In this document: positions 16,719 through 24,823 of the stretch, one piece after another | How positions within the stretch are numbered: position 1 is the stretch's first letter | Layout of the letters: every line of letters starts with the position of its first letter | Origin: Janthinobacterium sp. 1_2014MBL_MicDiv | Lineage (GTDB): Bacteria; Pseudomonadota; Gammaproteobacteria; Burkholderiales; Burkholderiaceae_D | Assembly: GCF_001865675.1 (NCBI RefSeq) | Contig: NZ_CP011319.1 | Span: 3,844,001 to 3,908,000, forward strand | Length of the DNA stretch: 64,000 nucleotides | Reading direction: 5' to 3' | Program-made: the position numbers and the translations under genes | Notes under the pieces: model-generated | The model's input: only the letters and a program-made list of their open reading frames with translations | What the model was told of the DNA's origin: nothing | Databases searched by the model: none

Positions 16719-17476
16719 GGACGCTCCTTTTTTAACTGTTCCAATTTGCTTCGGCTGCCAGCCAGCAAACGGGCATAGTCCGCGCGCAAATACGCGTGAA
16801 AGCGCGTATCGTCAGGTCCCGTATAGTCGCTGAACGCTTTCGGGTCTGATTTCCGCTCAGACTCCCACACTTCCCTGGCATGCTTGAGCGGCGCCAGGCG
16901 CATCTGTTCAAGCAGCTTTTCCCACAATTCGACGCCGCCCTCTTCATGCTGAATGTAGGCATCCCATTTCTCTCGCCGATACTCCAGCGACGGCAGCGGC
17001 CAGCCCTTGACCTTCCCTGGCCAGCTGGCGTGATCGGGCTGGTAGTCGCTGGAAATGATCGCCAGCTTTCCATCGGCGCCGCGCAGCACCCACAGCTCGC
17101 CCGGCTTGCCGTCGGCATACGCGGGAACTTCGAGCACCTGCGTCTGCTTCACTTCCGGCAGGCTGCCATCGGCCTTCCGGGGCAGCCAGTAGGTGGCGTC
17201 CACCTGCACCTGAATGCCGGGTCGCCAGCGCCGGGGCAAGTCGTAGCAGCACATCGTGCCGCCGGCGGCATACGGGTCGATCGTTTCGCCGCCGCCCGCA
17301 TTGTCCTTGTTGGCGGGATCGACGATGGCGTAACGAAAGACTTCTCCGCTGTAATTGACGCCGTGTATGCTGACCGGCACGTTCTTGTCGGCGCAAGCGC
17401 TCAGCATGGGCAGCAACAGCACGCCCATTGCCAACGCGCGCCAGCCCGCGCCGGCGGCTGTTCGAACGATCATCAT
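16715..17476 (-). CDS. DUF3304 lipoprotein, likely phospholipase immunity protein
   Basis: A 253-residue lipoprotein: signal peptide with lipobox LSAC (Cys28). The DUF3304 region follows (VSIHGVNYSGEVFRYAIVDP, AGGG, MCCYDLPRRWRPGIQV, ATYWLP), then a helical C-terminal half (HEEGGVELWEKLLEQMRLAP). It lies between the DUF4123 adaptor and the Tle1 effector with 4-bp overlaps on both sides, the usual place of a Tli immunity lipoprotein facing the periplasm. The immunity role is inferred from location and cell address. Confidence 0.75.
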   Translation of the reverse strand: MMIVRTAAGAGWRALAMGVLLLPMLSACADKNVPVSIHGVNYSGEVFRYAIVDPANKDNAGGGETIDPYAAGGTMCCYDLPRRWRPGIQVQVDATYWLPRKADGSLPEVKQTQVLEVPAYADGKPGELWVLRGADGKLAIISSDYQPDHASWPGKVKGWPLPSLEYRREKWDAYIQHEEGGVELWEKLLEQMRLAPLKHAREVWESERKSDPKAFSDYTGPDDTRFHAYLRADYARLLAGSRSKLEQLKKERP

Positions 17477-18285
17477 GCGTCCCCCTGCGCTTGCAGGCTG
17501 GTTTCAGGCGGCCGCGCGGCATCGGGCGCTGCGCCACTCTGCAGCCAACGCTCGCACCAGTCGGCCTTTTCATAGTAATCGAGCGGCTCGCCCTGGATGG
17601 CGGCCAGGGCTTGCGCCACGCCGCGGTAGGCGCCATGGCGGTCATGGCTGTGGTCGTGCCCGCATTCATGCAGCATGGCGAGGATTTCATCGGCTTCGCT
17701 GTCGCCGATCAGGCTGGCAAACTGCTGCTCGCTCAGCGCCACGGGCCGCTCCGCCAGCGCACTGTCCAGCCCAGGCACCGGCAACTGCCGCCAGTTGCCG
17801 TCGCGGGCGATATAGGACCAGCTGACGGCGGGCCCAGCCAGCTGCGCCTGCTGCACCGGTGTCAGCGCGGCATAGATGGCCGGCAGCCGGCGCGTGTCGG
17901 GGAAACGAAAATTGAAGCGCTGGCCTTCGCCTTCGATGACGCACCAGGCCGCCAGCCTTTCGGCCAGTGCCGCCTGGCTTTCCCGCGTGGCGATGGCGCT
18001 CAGCATGGGCCAGCCGCTGCAGCGCTGCAGCCAGGACGCCTCGGCCATGCCCATGCCCGGGCCGGGATACGCCAGCAGCAGCGGCGATACGTCGCGCGTG
18101 GCGTCATTGCAGCCTGGCAAGCTTTCAAACAGCAGGGCCGGCGACAGCGTGGCCAGCTTGCGCTGCAGCCCCGGCAGGAAGACGCCGTCGAGCAAGAGAT
18201 ACAGCCGCGCGTTTGCCGGCGCCGCCTCGCGCGCCAAGGTGTCGCACTGCGCCAGCCAGCCATCCGTATAAGGGGCAATCAGCAT
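17473..18285 (-). CDS. DUF4123 T6SS effector adaptor (Tap/Tec type)
   Basis: A 270-residue cytoplasmic protein of the DUF4123 family, chaperones that mount an effector on its cognate VgrG. Seen: N-terminal RLYLLLDGVFLPGL, middle SWLQRCSGWPMLSAI and the FNFRFPDTRRLPAIYAAL segment that is characteristic of the family; the last 60 residues contain a His/Asp-rich patch (ECGHDHSHDRHG). It starts 3 bp after the vgrG-2 stop and overlaps the DUF3304 gene by 4 bp, which ties it to the Tle1 effector at the end of the operon. Confidence 0.88.
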   Translation of the reverse strand: MLIAPYTDGWLAQCDTLAREAAPANARLYLLLDGVFLPGLQRKLATLSPALLFESLPGCNDATRDVSPLLLAYPGPGMGMAEASWLQRCSGWPMLSAIATRESQAALAERLAAWCVIEGEGQRFNFRFPDTRRLPAIYAALTPVQQAQLAGPAVSWSYIARDGNWRQLPVPGLDSALAERPVALSEQQFASLIGDSEADEILAMLHECGHDHSHDRHGAYRGVAQALAAIQGEPLDYYEKADWCERWLQSGAAPDAARPPETSLQAQGDA

Positions 18286-18288
18286 CGT

Positions 18289-21186
18289 CTATCCTGCCAT
18301 GGTGAAAGCGGAGCCGGCCATCAGGGACTTTTTCAGGCACTCCACGCATATGCTGCTGGGCAAACCGGGCATCGCATACGCCATGCTTTCCGGGCCGATA
18401 AAACTTTTCTTGCCGGCATGGATCGTGATCTTGCCCGGACACTGGATGGTGATGTTGCCGCCCTCGATAGTGATATTCGCCCCGCCCGCCGTCGACAAAC
18501 GGATGCTTTTCGCCGCCGCCCAGTCGATGTGCGCCGTGGCGCTGATCACATTGACTTCGTCGCGCGCCTGCACCTTGAGCACGTCGGCCTGCGCCTGCAG
18601 GTCGATGGCTTGCTTGGCGGCGATCATCTGCAGGCCGATATTGTTCTCGCCCGCCTTGACGACGCCGCCCAGGGTGCCGATGGCCTGGCCGGCATGCACG
18701 CGCAGCTGGCCGCCGCCGACGAACTGCGTATCGAGTCCGCTCATCAGCGACACGGTTTCGCCGTTCGCCAACTGGATATCCTTGCCGGCCAGCACGCCAA
18801 GCCCGGCCCGGGCAGCGATGGCAATGATGGCGTCGCTGCTGTGCGGCAGCTTGTCGTCGCCGGGAGTCGTGGGCTTGGCGGCCGCGTCGCGCCTGGCGGC
18901 TGTCGTATTGTCCTGGCTGAGCATGCCCGACGCCGTCGTCAGGAATGCCTTCAGCGGCGCCGCCTTGTCGTCCAGCACGCTGGCATCCGCCTTGGCCGCG
19001 CCCAGATGGCCGGCCAGGGCCACGGTCTGGTGCGTGACGGCGGCGGCGCTGAACGTTTCGCCCAGCTTGGCCGCCTGCTTGAGCAATACCATGCCAGGCG
19101 CATTGTCGCCGGCCGGGTCGCGCGCCTGCACGTCATGGTTGACGAGGTAGCTGGAGACCAGCAAGCCCGCGCCCGCCCGCACGGCGCCATAGTGATCCGT
19201 GCGCAACTCGGCGCCCGTGCCGCGCAGGCTGCCCCGGTAATTGTCTGCCGCGTGGATCAGGTGGCCAAGATTGAGCTCGCTTGCGCCATGGCTGCTTTTG
19301 AGCTGGATGCGGCCCTGCTGGTCCGTATCGTCGAACAGCAGCTGGTTATAGCCGCTGGCGCCGAATTCCTTGCTGCGGATGCCCCATTGCGCCGTGCCGT
19401 TGCGGTGGCCCGCAGTGCCGCCCGCCGCGCCATGCCACAGCGGACTGTTGCCACCGGCCACGTTGCCCTGCGCCGATGGGGCGTGGTCGTGCGCCGCCTC
19501 GAACACGCCGGCGGCGCTCGCATTCGCGCTGGCGGCGCCGCCCGGCGTCGGCGCCAGGCCGCCCTCGCCCTGGCCGTTGTACAGCGCGCCGACGATGATG
19601 GGGCGGTCGATATCGTTTTCCAGGAATTGCACCAGCACTTCCTGGCCGATGCGCGGCAGGAACTGGCTGCCCATGCCGCCACCGGCCGAGCGCTGCGCCA
19701 CGCGCACCCAGCAAGTCGCACTGCCGTCCTGCTGCCAGTGAAAGCGGATGCGCACCCGGCCCAGCCTGTCGCAGTAAATCTCGCTGGCGCCGCCGGCCGC
19801 ATTGCCGCCATCGGCGCCCACCACGATCGCGCTCTGGCTGCCCAAGGCCGTGGGTTTCGGATGGTGGCGCACGTCGCCGCCGTCCTGTGCCGGGCGCCAT
19901 GGCGTATCGGCCGAGATCGCTTCAATATGGTTGGCATAGCCGCTCTCGGCCGCCTGCGCGATCACCTGTCCGAAATGCGCGATGTCGCGCGGCGCCAGCG
20001 CCTGGTCGGCCAGGCCTTCCTGCAGCAAGGCGGGAATGGGACCGAACAGCTCAGCCAGCCCCTCGCGGGCCGGCGCCGGCAAATTATTGACGCCCACGCT
20101 GCACACGCGCAACACGACCAGCGCGGGCGCCGCGCCGCCCTCCTGCTGCAATGGACCTTGCGTCAGCGTAAAACGGGTGCCGGCGCGCAAGGTGCGCACG
20201 GTGGAGCGCGCCTCCCAGCGTTCGCTGCGCGCTTCGATGGCCTGCATCTGCAGCAAGGCATAGCGCGCGGCCTGGGCGGCATCGGCATAGAAATACTGGC
20301 CCGGCGCATCATAGCTTTCCAGCACCATGGCGTTCTTTCCGCCCGGCACCAGCCGCGTCGGCACGCTGGCGCTGACGGCTTTCTTGGCCTTGTAATCGTA
20401 GCTGAGGACGGTCGCGACCGACGTGCTCAGCGCCCGCCCACGGCTGATCGCCTGAACCGCATCGGCCTGTTCCATGGCCCGCGCGCCATGGAAACGCAAG
20501 CCGCCGCCGGCAGCGCTGCTGGCGTCTTCCGGCACGGCGCTCAGCGCGCTGCTGTCGGCGAACAGCACCAGGCAGTGGCCGCCATCCTGTTCTTCGAAAC
20601 GCCATGCCAGTCCTTCTTCTGCCAGCAGGCGGCTGACGAAGGCCAGGTCCGATTCGCGGTACTGGCAGCAATAGCTGCGCGGCGACGCCTCCTGCATGAA
20701 CGGCCCCGTGTCATCGCTCCAGCGCCAGACGGCCTGCGGCGCATAGGCCTCGAAGACGCTGTCGACGATCTCGATCACGCTCTTGTCTTGCCACACGCGG
20801 CTATTGCGCGCCTGGCTCAGCAGCCACAGCCATGGCGTCAGGCGCAGCCGGAAACGGGCCAGTCCCCCTTCGCTGCCCAGCATGGCCGCCTCGCTGACAT
20901 GGCCGCTGAATGCGGCACGGCTGCCGTCGGCCAGGCTGACCTGCAAGGTGGCAGGCTGGCCCAGCAGCGGCGCCAGCGCCAGATTGGCGTTGGTGGACAG
21001 CACGATGATGTCGCGCGCGCCCACCCCGTGCAAGCGCTCGTCGGACGCAAACGCTTCCACCAGCAATGCGTCCGCCGCATCGCCGCCCTCGCCGCCCAGG
21101 ACCAGCTCGTACAGCCGCGTCACGCTGCTGAAACCGGCCAGCGACGCGCCGACCTGCGCGGCCTGGTCGGCGCGCGCGCCGCTCAT
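18289..21186 (-). CDS. vgrG: VgrG-2, T6SS spike protein
   Basis: A 965-residue VgrG. The ATG at 21186 (MSGARADQAAQVGASLAGF) is chosen since it overlaps the previous stop by 4 bp; an upstream extension would be Arg-rich shadow sequence. Core: VWQDKSVIEIVDSVFEAYAP, QYRESDLAFVSRLLAEEGLA, GGMGSQFLPRIGQEVLVQF, then beta-helix and DUF2345 (VKVQARDEVNVISATAHIDW). It ends soon after KKSFIGPESMAYAMPGLPSS, so it has no toxin extension. The cargo is most likely the Tle1 phospholipase through the DUF4123 adaptor. Confidence 0.92.
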   Translation of the reverse strand: MSGARADQAAQVGASLAGFSSVTRLYELVLGGEGGDAADALLVEAFASDERLHGVGARDIIVLSTNANLALAPLLGQPATLQVSLADGSRAAFSGHVSEAAMLGSEGGLARFRLRLTPWLWLLSQARNSRVWQDKSVIEIVDSVFEAYAPQAVWRWSDDTGPFMQEASPRSYCCQYRESDLAFVSRLLAEEGLAWRFEEQDGGHCLVLFADSSALSAVPEDASSAAGGGLRFHGARAMEQADAVQAISRGRALSTSVATVLSYDYKAKKAVSASVPTRLVPGGKNAMVLESYDAPGQYFYADAAQAARYALLQMQAIEARSERWEARSTVRTLRAGTRFTLTQGPLQQEGGAAPALVVLRVCSVGVNNLPAPAREGLAELFGPIPALLQEGLADQALAPRDIAHFGQVIAQAAESGYANHIEAISADTPWRPAQDGGDVRHHPKPTALGSQSAIVVGADGGNAAGGASEIYCDRLGRVRIRFHWQQDGSATCWVRVAQRSAGGGMGSQFLPRIGQEVLVQFLENDIDRPIIVGALYNGQGEGGLAPTPGGAASANASAAGVFEAAHDHAPSAQGNVAGGNSPLWHGAAGGTAGHRNGTAQWGIRSKEFGASGYNQLLFDDTDQQGRIQLKSSHGASELNLGHLIHAADNYRGSLRGTGAELRTDHYGAVRAGAGLLVSSYLVNHDVQARDPAGDNAPGMVLLKQAAKLGETFSAAAVTHQTVALAGHLGAAKADASVLDDKAAPLKAFLTTASGMLSQDNTTAARRDAAAKPTTPGDDKLPHSSDAIIAIAARAGLGVLAGKDIQLANGETVSLMSGLDTQFVGGGQLRVHAGQAIGTLGGVVKAGENNIGLQMIAAKQAIDLQAQADVLKVQARDEVNVISATAHIDWAAAKSIRLSTAGGANITIEGGNITIQCPGKITIHAGKKSFIGPESMAYAMPGLPSSICVECLKKSLMAGSAFTMAG

Positions 21187-21959
21187 GCGCCGGCCCTCGC
21201 GGCGGACCTGGCCGCCTTGCATTGCGCATTGCCGGCGCCGCGGCCCTTGCACACGCGTTCGCGGCAGGCGTCGGCGGCCGTCCGTTTCAACTTGGCGCAT
21301 TGCTGAAGCTGGGATTGCAGGCTGGCGACGGGCGGTGCGGGAACAGGAGCAACTTGCGCGTGCGCCACGAGGGCCGCCAGCAAGGCGATGTCGCTTTCTT
21401 CCTCGCGGCTGGCTGCTGGCGCCGTCTCGGCCTTGGCGGCCGGCTTCTTCGCCGGCGGATGAGAGGCTTTAGGGACACTCCTGGCTGGCGTTTTGGCCGG
21501 CCGCGCCGCAGGCGCCGAGGGCGTTTCCAGGGCCTTGCTCAGCACATCGCCGGCAGGCGTGGCGGCGCTACGGGCGGGAGCGGCCGTCAGCATGTCATTC
21601 AGGCTTTGCCGCGGCGCCGGGTCGATGGCGGCCGGCACCTCGTCATGAATGCGGGCGACGGCGGGCGGCGCATCCGGGACAGTCGCGGCGGCGGCCGGCA
21701 AGGCCGCGACCACCGGCGCCTGTGCGTCCGCTCCCCGCTGCCCCAGCCAGACACCGGCCGCCAGCAGCAACAGGGCGGCAGCCGCCCCTGCCCCATAGCG
21801 TACCGCCAGCCGGCCACCCGTCGCGCCGCCTGCGACAGCCCCGCCCTTGCCGCCTTGCAGCGTGGTCAGGATACGGTTACGGTCGGCCTCGGCCTGCTGC
21901 GCTGGCGTCAATAGGCTGGGCCGGGCCGAGGCCCTGGGGCTGTCGTCGTGAGGTCGCAA
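21183..21959 (-). CDS. Hypothetical single-pass membrane protein heading the vgrG-2 operon
   Basis: A 258-residue protein. About 50 cytoplasmic residues precede one membrane helix (AAAALLLLAAGVWLGQ), then about 120 residues of Ala/Pro-rich low-complexity sequence with Lys-Pro repeats (PAKTPARSVP, PPAKKPAAKAE), as in periplasm-spanning linkers. The C terminus is a small helical region with four Cys (QQCAKLKRTAADACRERVCKG, NAQCKAA), which may form two disulfides. It overlaps vgrG-2 by 4 bp. No family recognised; a periplasmic accessory or anchoring role is only a guess from topology. Confidence 0.65.
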   Translation of the reverse strand: MRPHDDSPRASARPSLLTPAQQAEADRNRILTTLQGGKGGAVAGGATGGRLAVRYGAGAAAALLLLAAGVWLGQRGADAQAPVVAALPAAAATVPDAPPAVARIHDEVPAAIDPAPRQSLNDMLTAAPARSAATPAGDVLSKALETPSAPAARPAKTPARSVPKASHPPAKKPAAKAETAPAASREEESDIALLAALVAHAQVAPVPAPPVASLQSQLQQCAKLKRTAADACRERVCKGRGAGNAQCKAARSAARAGA

Positions 21960-22182
21960 AATGTGAGCTCCTGTAATATTTGCAAGACTTTACGCTATTC
22001 AACAAAATGATGACGCGTGCCATAAAATCAACAGTGCGCACCCCCGCACAATTGAAATGCACAGCCCGTTAATTAGCAGTTTTGTAAGATATACTCCCGA
22101 GCAATATCCGTGTCCATGCACCGGCATCGCGCCGCGGATAGCACAAACTCTGCAGCCAAACATTCTTTTGATTGAGGTGCGC

Positions 22183-23067
22183 GTGTTTCTACTCGCGGTA
22201 GCACTGTATTTCATACTGGCATGCCTGGTCAGCTGGCTGGCGCTGTTTCCGGCCGGGCGCGATTTCGTCATGCAAGCAATGTATGGCGCGGAGCAACGCC
22301 TTGCCGCGTACGTCAGCCGCTTCACCAGACAGCGGCAGGCGGGCCTGGCCAGCGTGCGCCAGGGCGGGACGGCGGCGCTCGGCCACACGGCGGCCTTCCT
22401 GCGGCGCCACTACCTGCTGTGCCTGGCGGGCATGGCGGTGATCAGCCTGCCGACGGCACTAGTCCTCATGACGGACAGCAAGCGCATGCTGGGCGCCTAC
22501 GACGTCTCCACGCGTGAAATGAATGCCCAGGTCGCCAGCCTGCTGCAGGGCGAGCAACTGGTGCCGCCCGTCGACCTCCCGCCGCTCGTGTTTGCCACCG
22601 AAGAAGTGCGGCTGGAGCGGCCCTTGCTGATATCTGCCAGCCGCAACTGGACACTGTTGAATACGGAATACGCGCAACGTTTATTGCTTGTCTTTAAAAT
22701 AATGAAGGAAAAGCATGGCTACGACATGGCGCTGCTGGAGGGCTATCGCAGTCCGGAGCGGCAAAACACCCTGGCGGCCATGGGGCCCAGCGTAAGCAAC
22801 GCGGCCGCCTTCCAGAGCTGGCACCAGTATGGCCTGGCCGCCGATTGCGCATTTTTGCGCGACGGCAAGCTGGTCATCTCGGAAAAGGATGCGTGGGCCA
22901 TGCGCGGCTATCAGTTGTATGGCGAAGTGGCCGAATCGGTCGGCATGACGTGGGGCGGTCGCTGGAAAATGATGGATTTCGGACATACCGAGCTGCGTTT
23001 GCCCGGTGTGATGAAAAAAGCTGACAGGAGCGCATATGGCGGGTCCGGTAATCAGATTGGGCGATAA
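22183..23067 (+). CDS. Membrane-anchored M15-type peptidoglycan peptidase, TagX-like
   Basis: The GTG at 22183 has GAGG 5 bp upstream and gives a 294-residue protein; an ATG at 22057 is in frame but lacks a ribosome site. Two membrane segments (about 2-22 and 77-97) precede a zinc peptidase domain: LEGYRSPERQN, SWHQYGLAADCAF (H214, D221) and MDFGHTEL (H268), the M15 ligand set found in L,D- and D,D-peptidases. First gene of the tssM operon, overlapping the PAAR gene by 32 bp. The membrane anchor and position fit an assembly hydrolase opening the cell wall for the T6SS, as TagX does in Acinetobacter, better than a secreted effector. Confidence 0.75.
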   Translation: MFLLAVALYFILACLVSWLALFPAGRDFVMQAMYGAEQRLAAYVSRFTRQRQAGLASVRQGGTAALGHTAAFLRRHYLLCLAGMAVISLPTALVLMTDSKRMLGAYDVSTREMNAQVASLLQGEQLVPPVDLPPLVFATEEVRLERPLLISASRNWTLLNTEYAQRLLLVFKIMKEKHGYDMALLEGYRSPERQNTLAAMGPSVSNAAAFQSWHQYGLAADCAFLRDGKLVISEKDAWAMRGYQLYGEVAESVGMTWGGRWKMMDFGHTELRLPGVMKKADRSAYGGSGNQIGR

Positions 23068-23305
23068 AACCTCGCACGGCGGCACCGTGCTCGAAGCGTC
23101 GACCGTGAGCGACAGCGGCGGCATCGGCATCGCGCGCGTGGGCGACAAGGTTGCCTGTCCCCTGCCGGGCCACGGCGTCTGTCCCATCGTCAGCGGCGAC
23201 CCGAGCCTGGTCGTCGATGGCCGGCCCGTGGCCCGCCATGGCGACAAGACCAGCTGCGGCGCGGTGCTGATCGCCAGCCAGCAAGCGACCACGGACCAGG
23301 CATGA
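23036..23305 (+). CDS. PAAR-domain T6SS tip protein
   Basis: An 89-residue stand-alone PAAR protein, which caps the VgrG trimer with a metal-stabilised cone. Seen: N-terminal MAGPVIRLGDKTSHGGTV, then CPLPGHGVCPIV, and HGDKTSCGAVL with the His and Cys used as metal ligands. The ATG at 23036 has CAGGAG 7 bp upstream and lies inside the end of the M15 gene. It is the only PAAR gene seen in the window, so all three VgrGs may share it. Confidence 0.9.
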   Translation: MAGPVIRLGDKTSHGGTVLEASTVSDSGGIGIARVGDKVACPLPGHGVCPIVSGDPSLVVDGRPVARHGDKTSCGAVLIASQQATTDQA

Positions 23306-23333
23306 GCGCGCGCCGGCACGAGGAACAGCGCTG

Positions 23334-24776
23334 ATGCGCGCGTGGCTGCGGCGCTGCCTGCTGGTGCTGGCCGTATTCGCGCTGTGCTGGGGCGGCGCCA
23401 TCTGGTACTGGCGCGCCGGCACGCGCGTGCCGACGGCGGGCGACCTGGCCGGCGCCATGCTGTTGCTGCCGCTGTCGCTGTTGCTGGCCTTCTGGCTCGG
23501 CAAAAAGCTGCTGGCCAGGCTGGCGGCCGCACCAGCCTTGGCGGCGGCCGTTGCGGCGACGCCACAGGCCGACGCCGCGCCCACGGCGCCGCCGCCGGCG
23601 CCGCTGCATATCGTCGCGGCCGCCCTGCGCATGCCGGGCGGCGCCACGCCCGAGGAACTGACTACGGCCATGCAAGCGAGGCAGGCCCGTCCCGCTCTCG
23701 ACCCGGACCTGCTCGATGAAAACGGCTACCCTTTGCTGTGTGGAAAAGTGGCCGGGGTACAGGAAGACACGCAGCAGCAAACCCTGGCCGCCTGGCTGCG
23801 CCAGCATCCGCAGCCAGGATTGGATGCAGAACGCTTCCCCTTCAATCCTGAGGATGTGCGCGCGCTGGCCCTGGGCGCCGAAGTGCTGGCCGACCTGATG
23901 TACGCAGCCATGCGGCATCCGCTGCTGCCCGCATGGTTGATGGCGCCCGCCTCGGCCCGCGCGGCCATGGCGCTGCCCACGCTGCAACTGCACCTGCTGC
24001 TGCCGGCGGCGTGGAGCCCCGCCCAGTCGCAGGCGGGCAGCGCCTGGCTGCACCGGCTGCTGCTGGAGCAGGGCTGGCCGCCCGAAAAGCTGGCCTTGCC
24101 GACGCTGTCCGCCACACCGCAACCGGCGCCGTTCGCGCTGCTCGCACAGATTGCCGCGCGCGCGGCGCAGGACGGGCAACCTGTCCTGGCCATCGTACTG
24201 GCCTGCAACTCCTACATCGGCGAGATGAGCGTGCACGACTGGGCCAGCAGGGAGCAGCTGTTCAGCGCCGGGCAGGCCGACGGACAGATACCAGGGGAAG
24301 GCGCGGCAGGCCTGCTGCTGGCGAACTCGGCCGAAGCGGCGCTGCTGGAAGCGCCGCCGTCCGTACTGCTGCACCGCGGAGCCGCGCAGGCGCGCGACAG
24401 CGCCGCCGGGCCGCGCAAGCAGGGCGAGCCGGGCTTGCTGGCAAGCCTCGCCACGCAGGCGCTGGCCAGCGCCGCCGTGGCCAGCGCCGACATCACGCTG
24501 GTAAGCGCCGATACGGACCAGCGCGCCGGCCGCATGCTCGAACTGATGAATTGCACCAGCGCCCTGCTGCCTGAACTCGATCTCGGCACCCAGGTGTTGA
24601 GCGTCGGCACGGCGTGCGGCCATGCCGGTCCCGTCGCCGCCCTGGCGGCGCTGGCACTGGCGCAGCACGCGGCGGCCAGCGGCGGCCAGGCCTTATGCCT
24701 CAGCAACCTCGATCCACTGCACTACGGCGCCATCGTCGTCGGCCCGCCCGCCGGCAACGGCGACGCCGCCGGCTGA
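23334..24776 (+). CDS. T6SS-operon protein with ketosynthase-like C-terminal fold
   Basis: A 480-residue protein. Two membrane helices at about 7-25 and 40-57, then an Ala/Pro linker (67-92) and a large soluble part. The C-terminal half recalls beta-ketoacyl synthases: IPGEGAAGLLLANSAEAALL (319-338) matches the PGEGAxALVLE turn and GTACGHAGPVAALAALALA (425-443) the GHxxxAAG helix. The catalytic Cys/His/His set is not evident, so it is probably non-catalytic. It sits between PAAR and tssM with 28 and 47 bp gaps, so it is likely a T6SS component. I cannot assign a name; the fold call is inference from motifs. Confidence 0.6.
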   Translation: MRAWLRRCLLVLAVFALCWGGAIWYWRAGTRVPTAGDLAGAMLLLPLSLLLAFWLGKKLLARLAAAPALAAAVAATPQADAAPTAPPPAPLHIVAAALRMPGGATPEELTTAMQARQARPALDPDLLDENGYPLLCGKVAGVQEDTQQQTLAAWLRQHPQPGLDAERFPFNPEDVRALALGAEVLADLMYAAMRHPLLPAWLMAPASARAAMALPTLQLHLLLPAAWSPAQSQAGSAWLHRLLLEQGWPPEKLALPTLSATPQPAPFALLAQIAARAAQDGQPVLAIVLACNSYIGEMSVHDWASREQLFSAGQADGQIPGEGAAGLLLANSAEAALLEAPPSVLLHRGAAQARDSAAGPRKQGEPGLLASLATQALASAAVASADITLVSADTDQRAGRMLELMNCTSALLPELDLGTQVLSVGTACGHAGPVAALAALALAQHAAASGGQALCLSNLDPLHYGAIVVGPPAGNGDAAG

Positions 24777-24823
24777 CGCTGACACCTTCCACCCACGCAC
24801 ATTAACGGCTTGCTCACTACACT

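Noticed and set aside
17428..21306. Very long plus-strand open frame opposite vgrG-2 and its neighbours
   Set aside because: It is the antisense shadow of GC-rich minus-strand genes with clear homology; the same holds for long frames opposite tssM, tssH and vgrG-3.
22057..22182. N-terminal extension of the M15 peptidase from the ATG at 22057
   Set aside because: No ribosome site precedes it, the extra residues are unlike a membrane protein start, and the GTG at 22183 has GAGG at good spacing ahead of the membrane helix.
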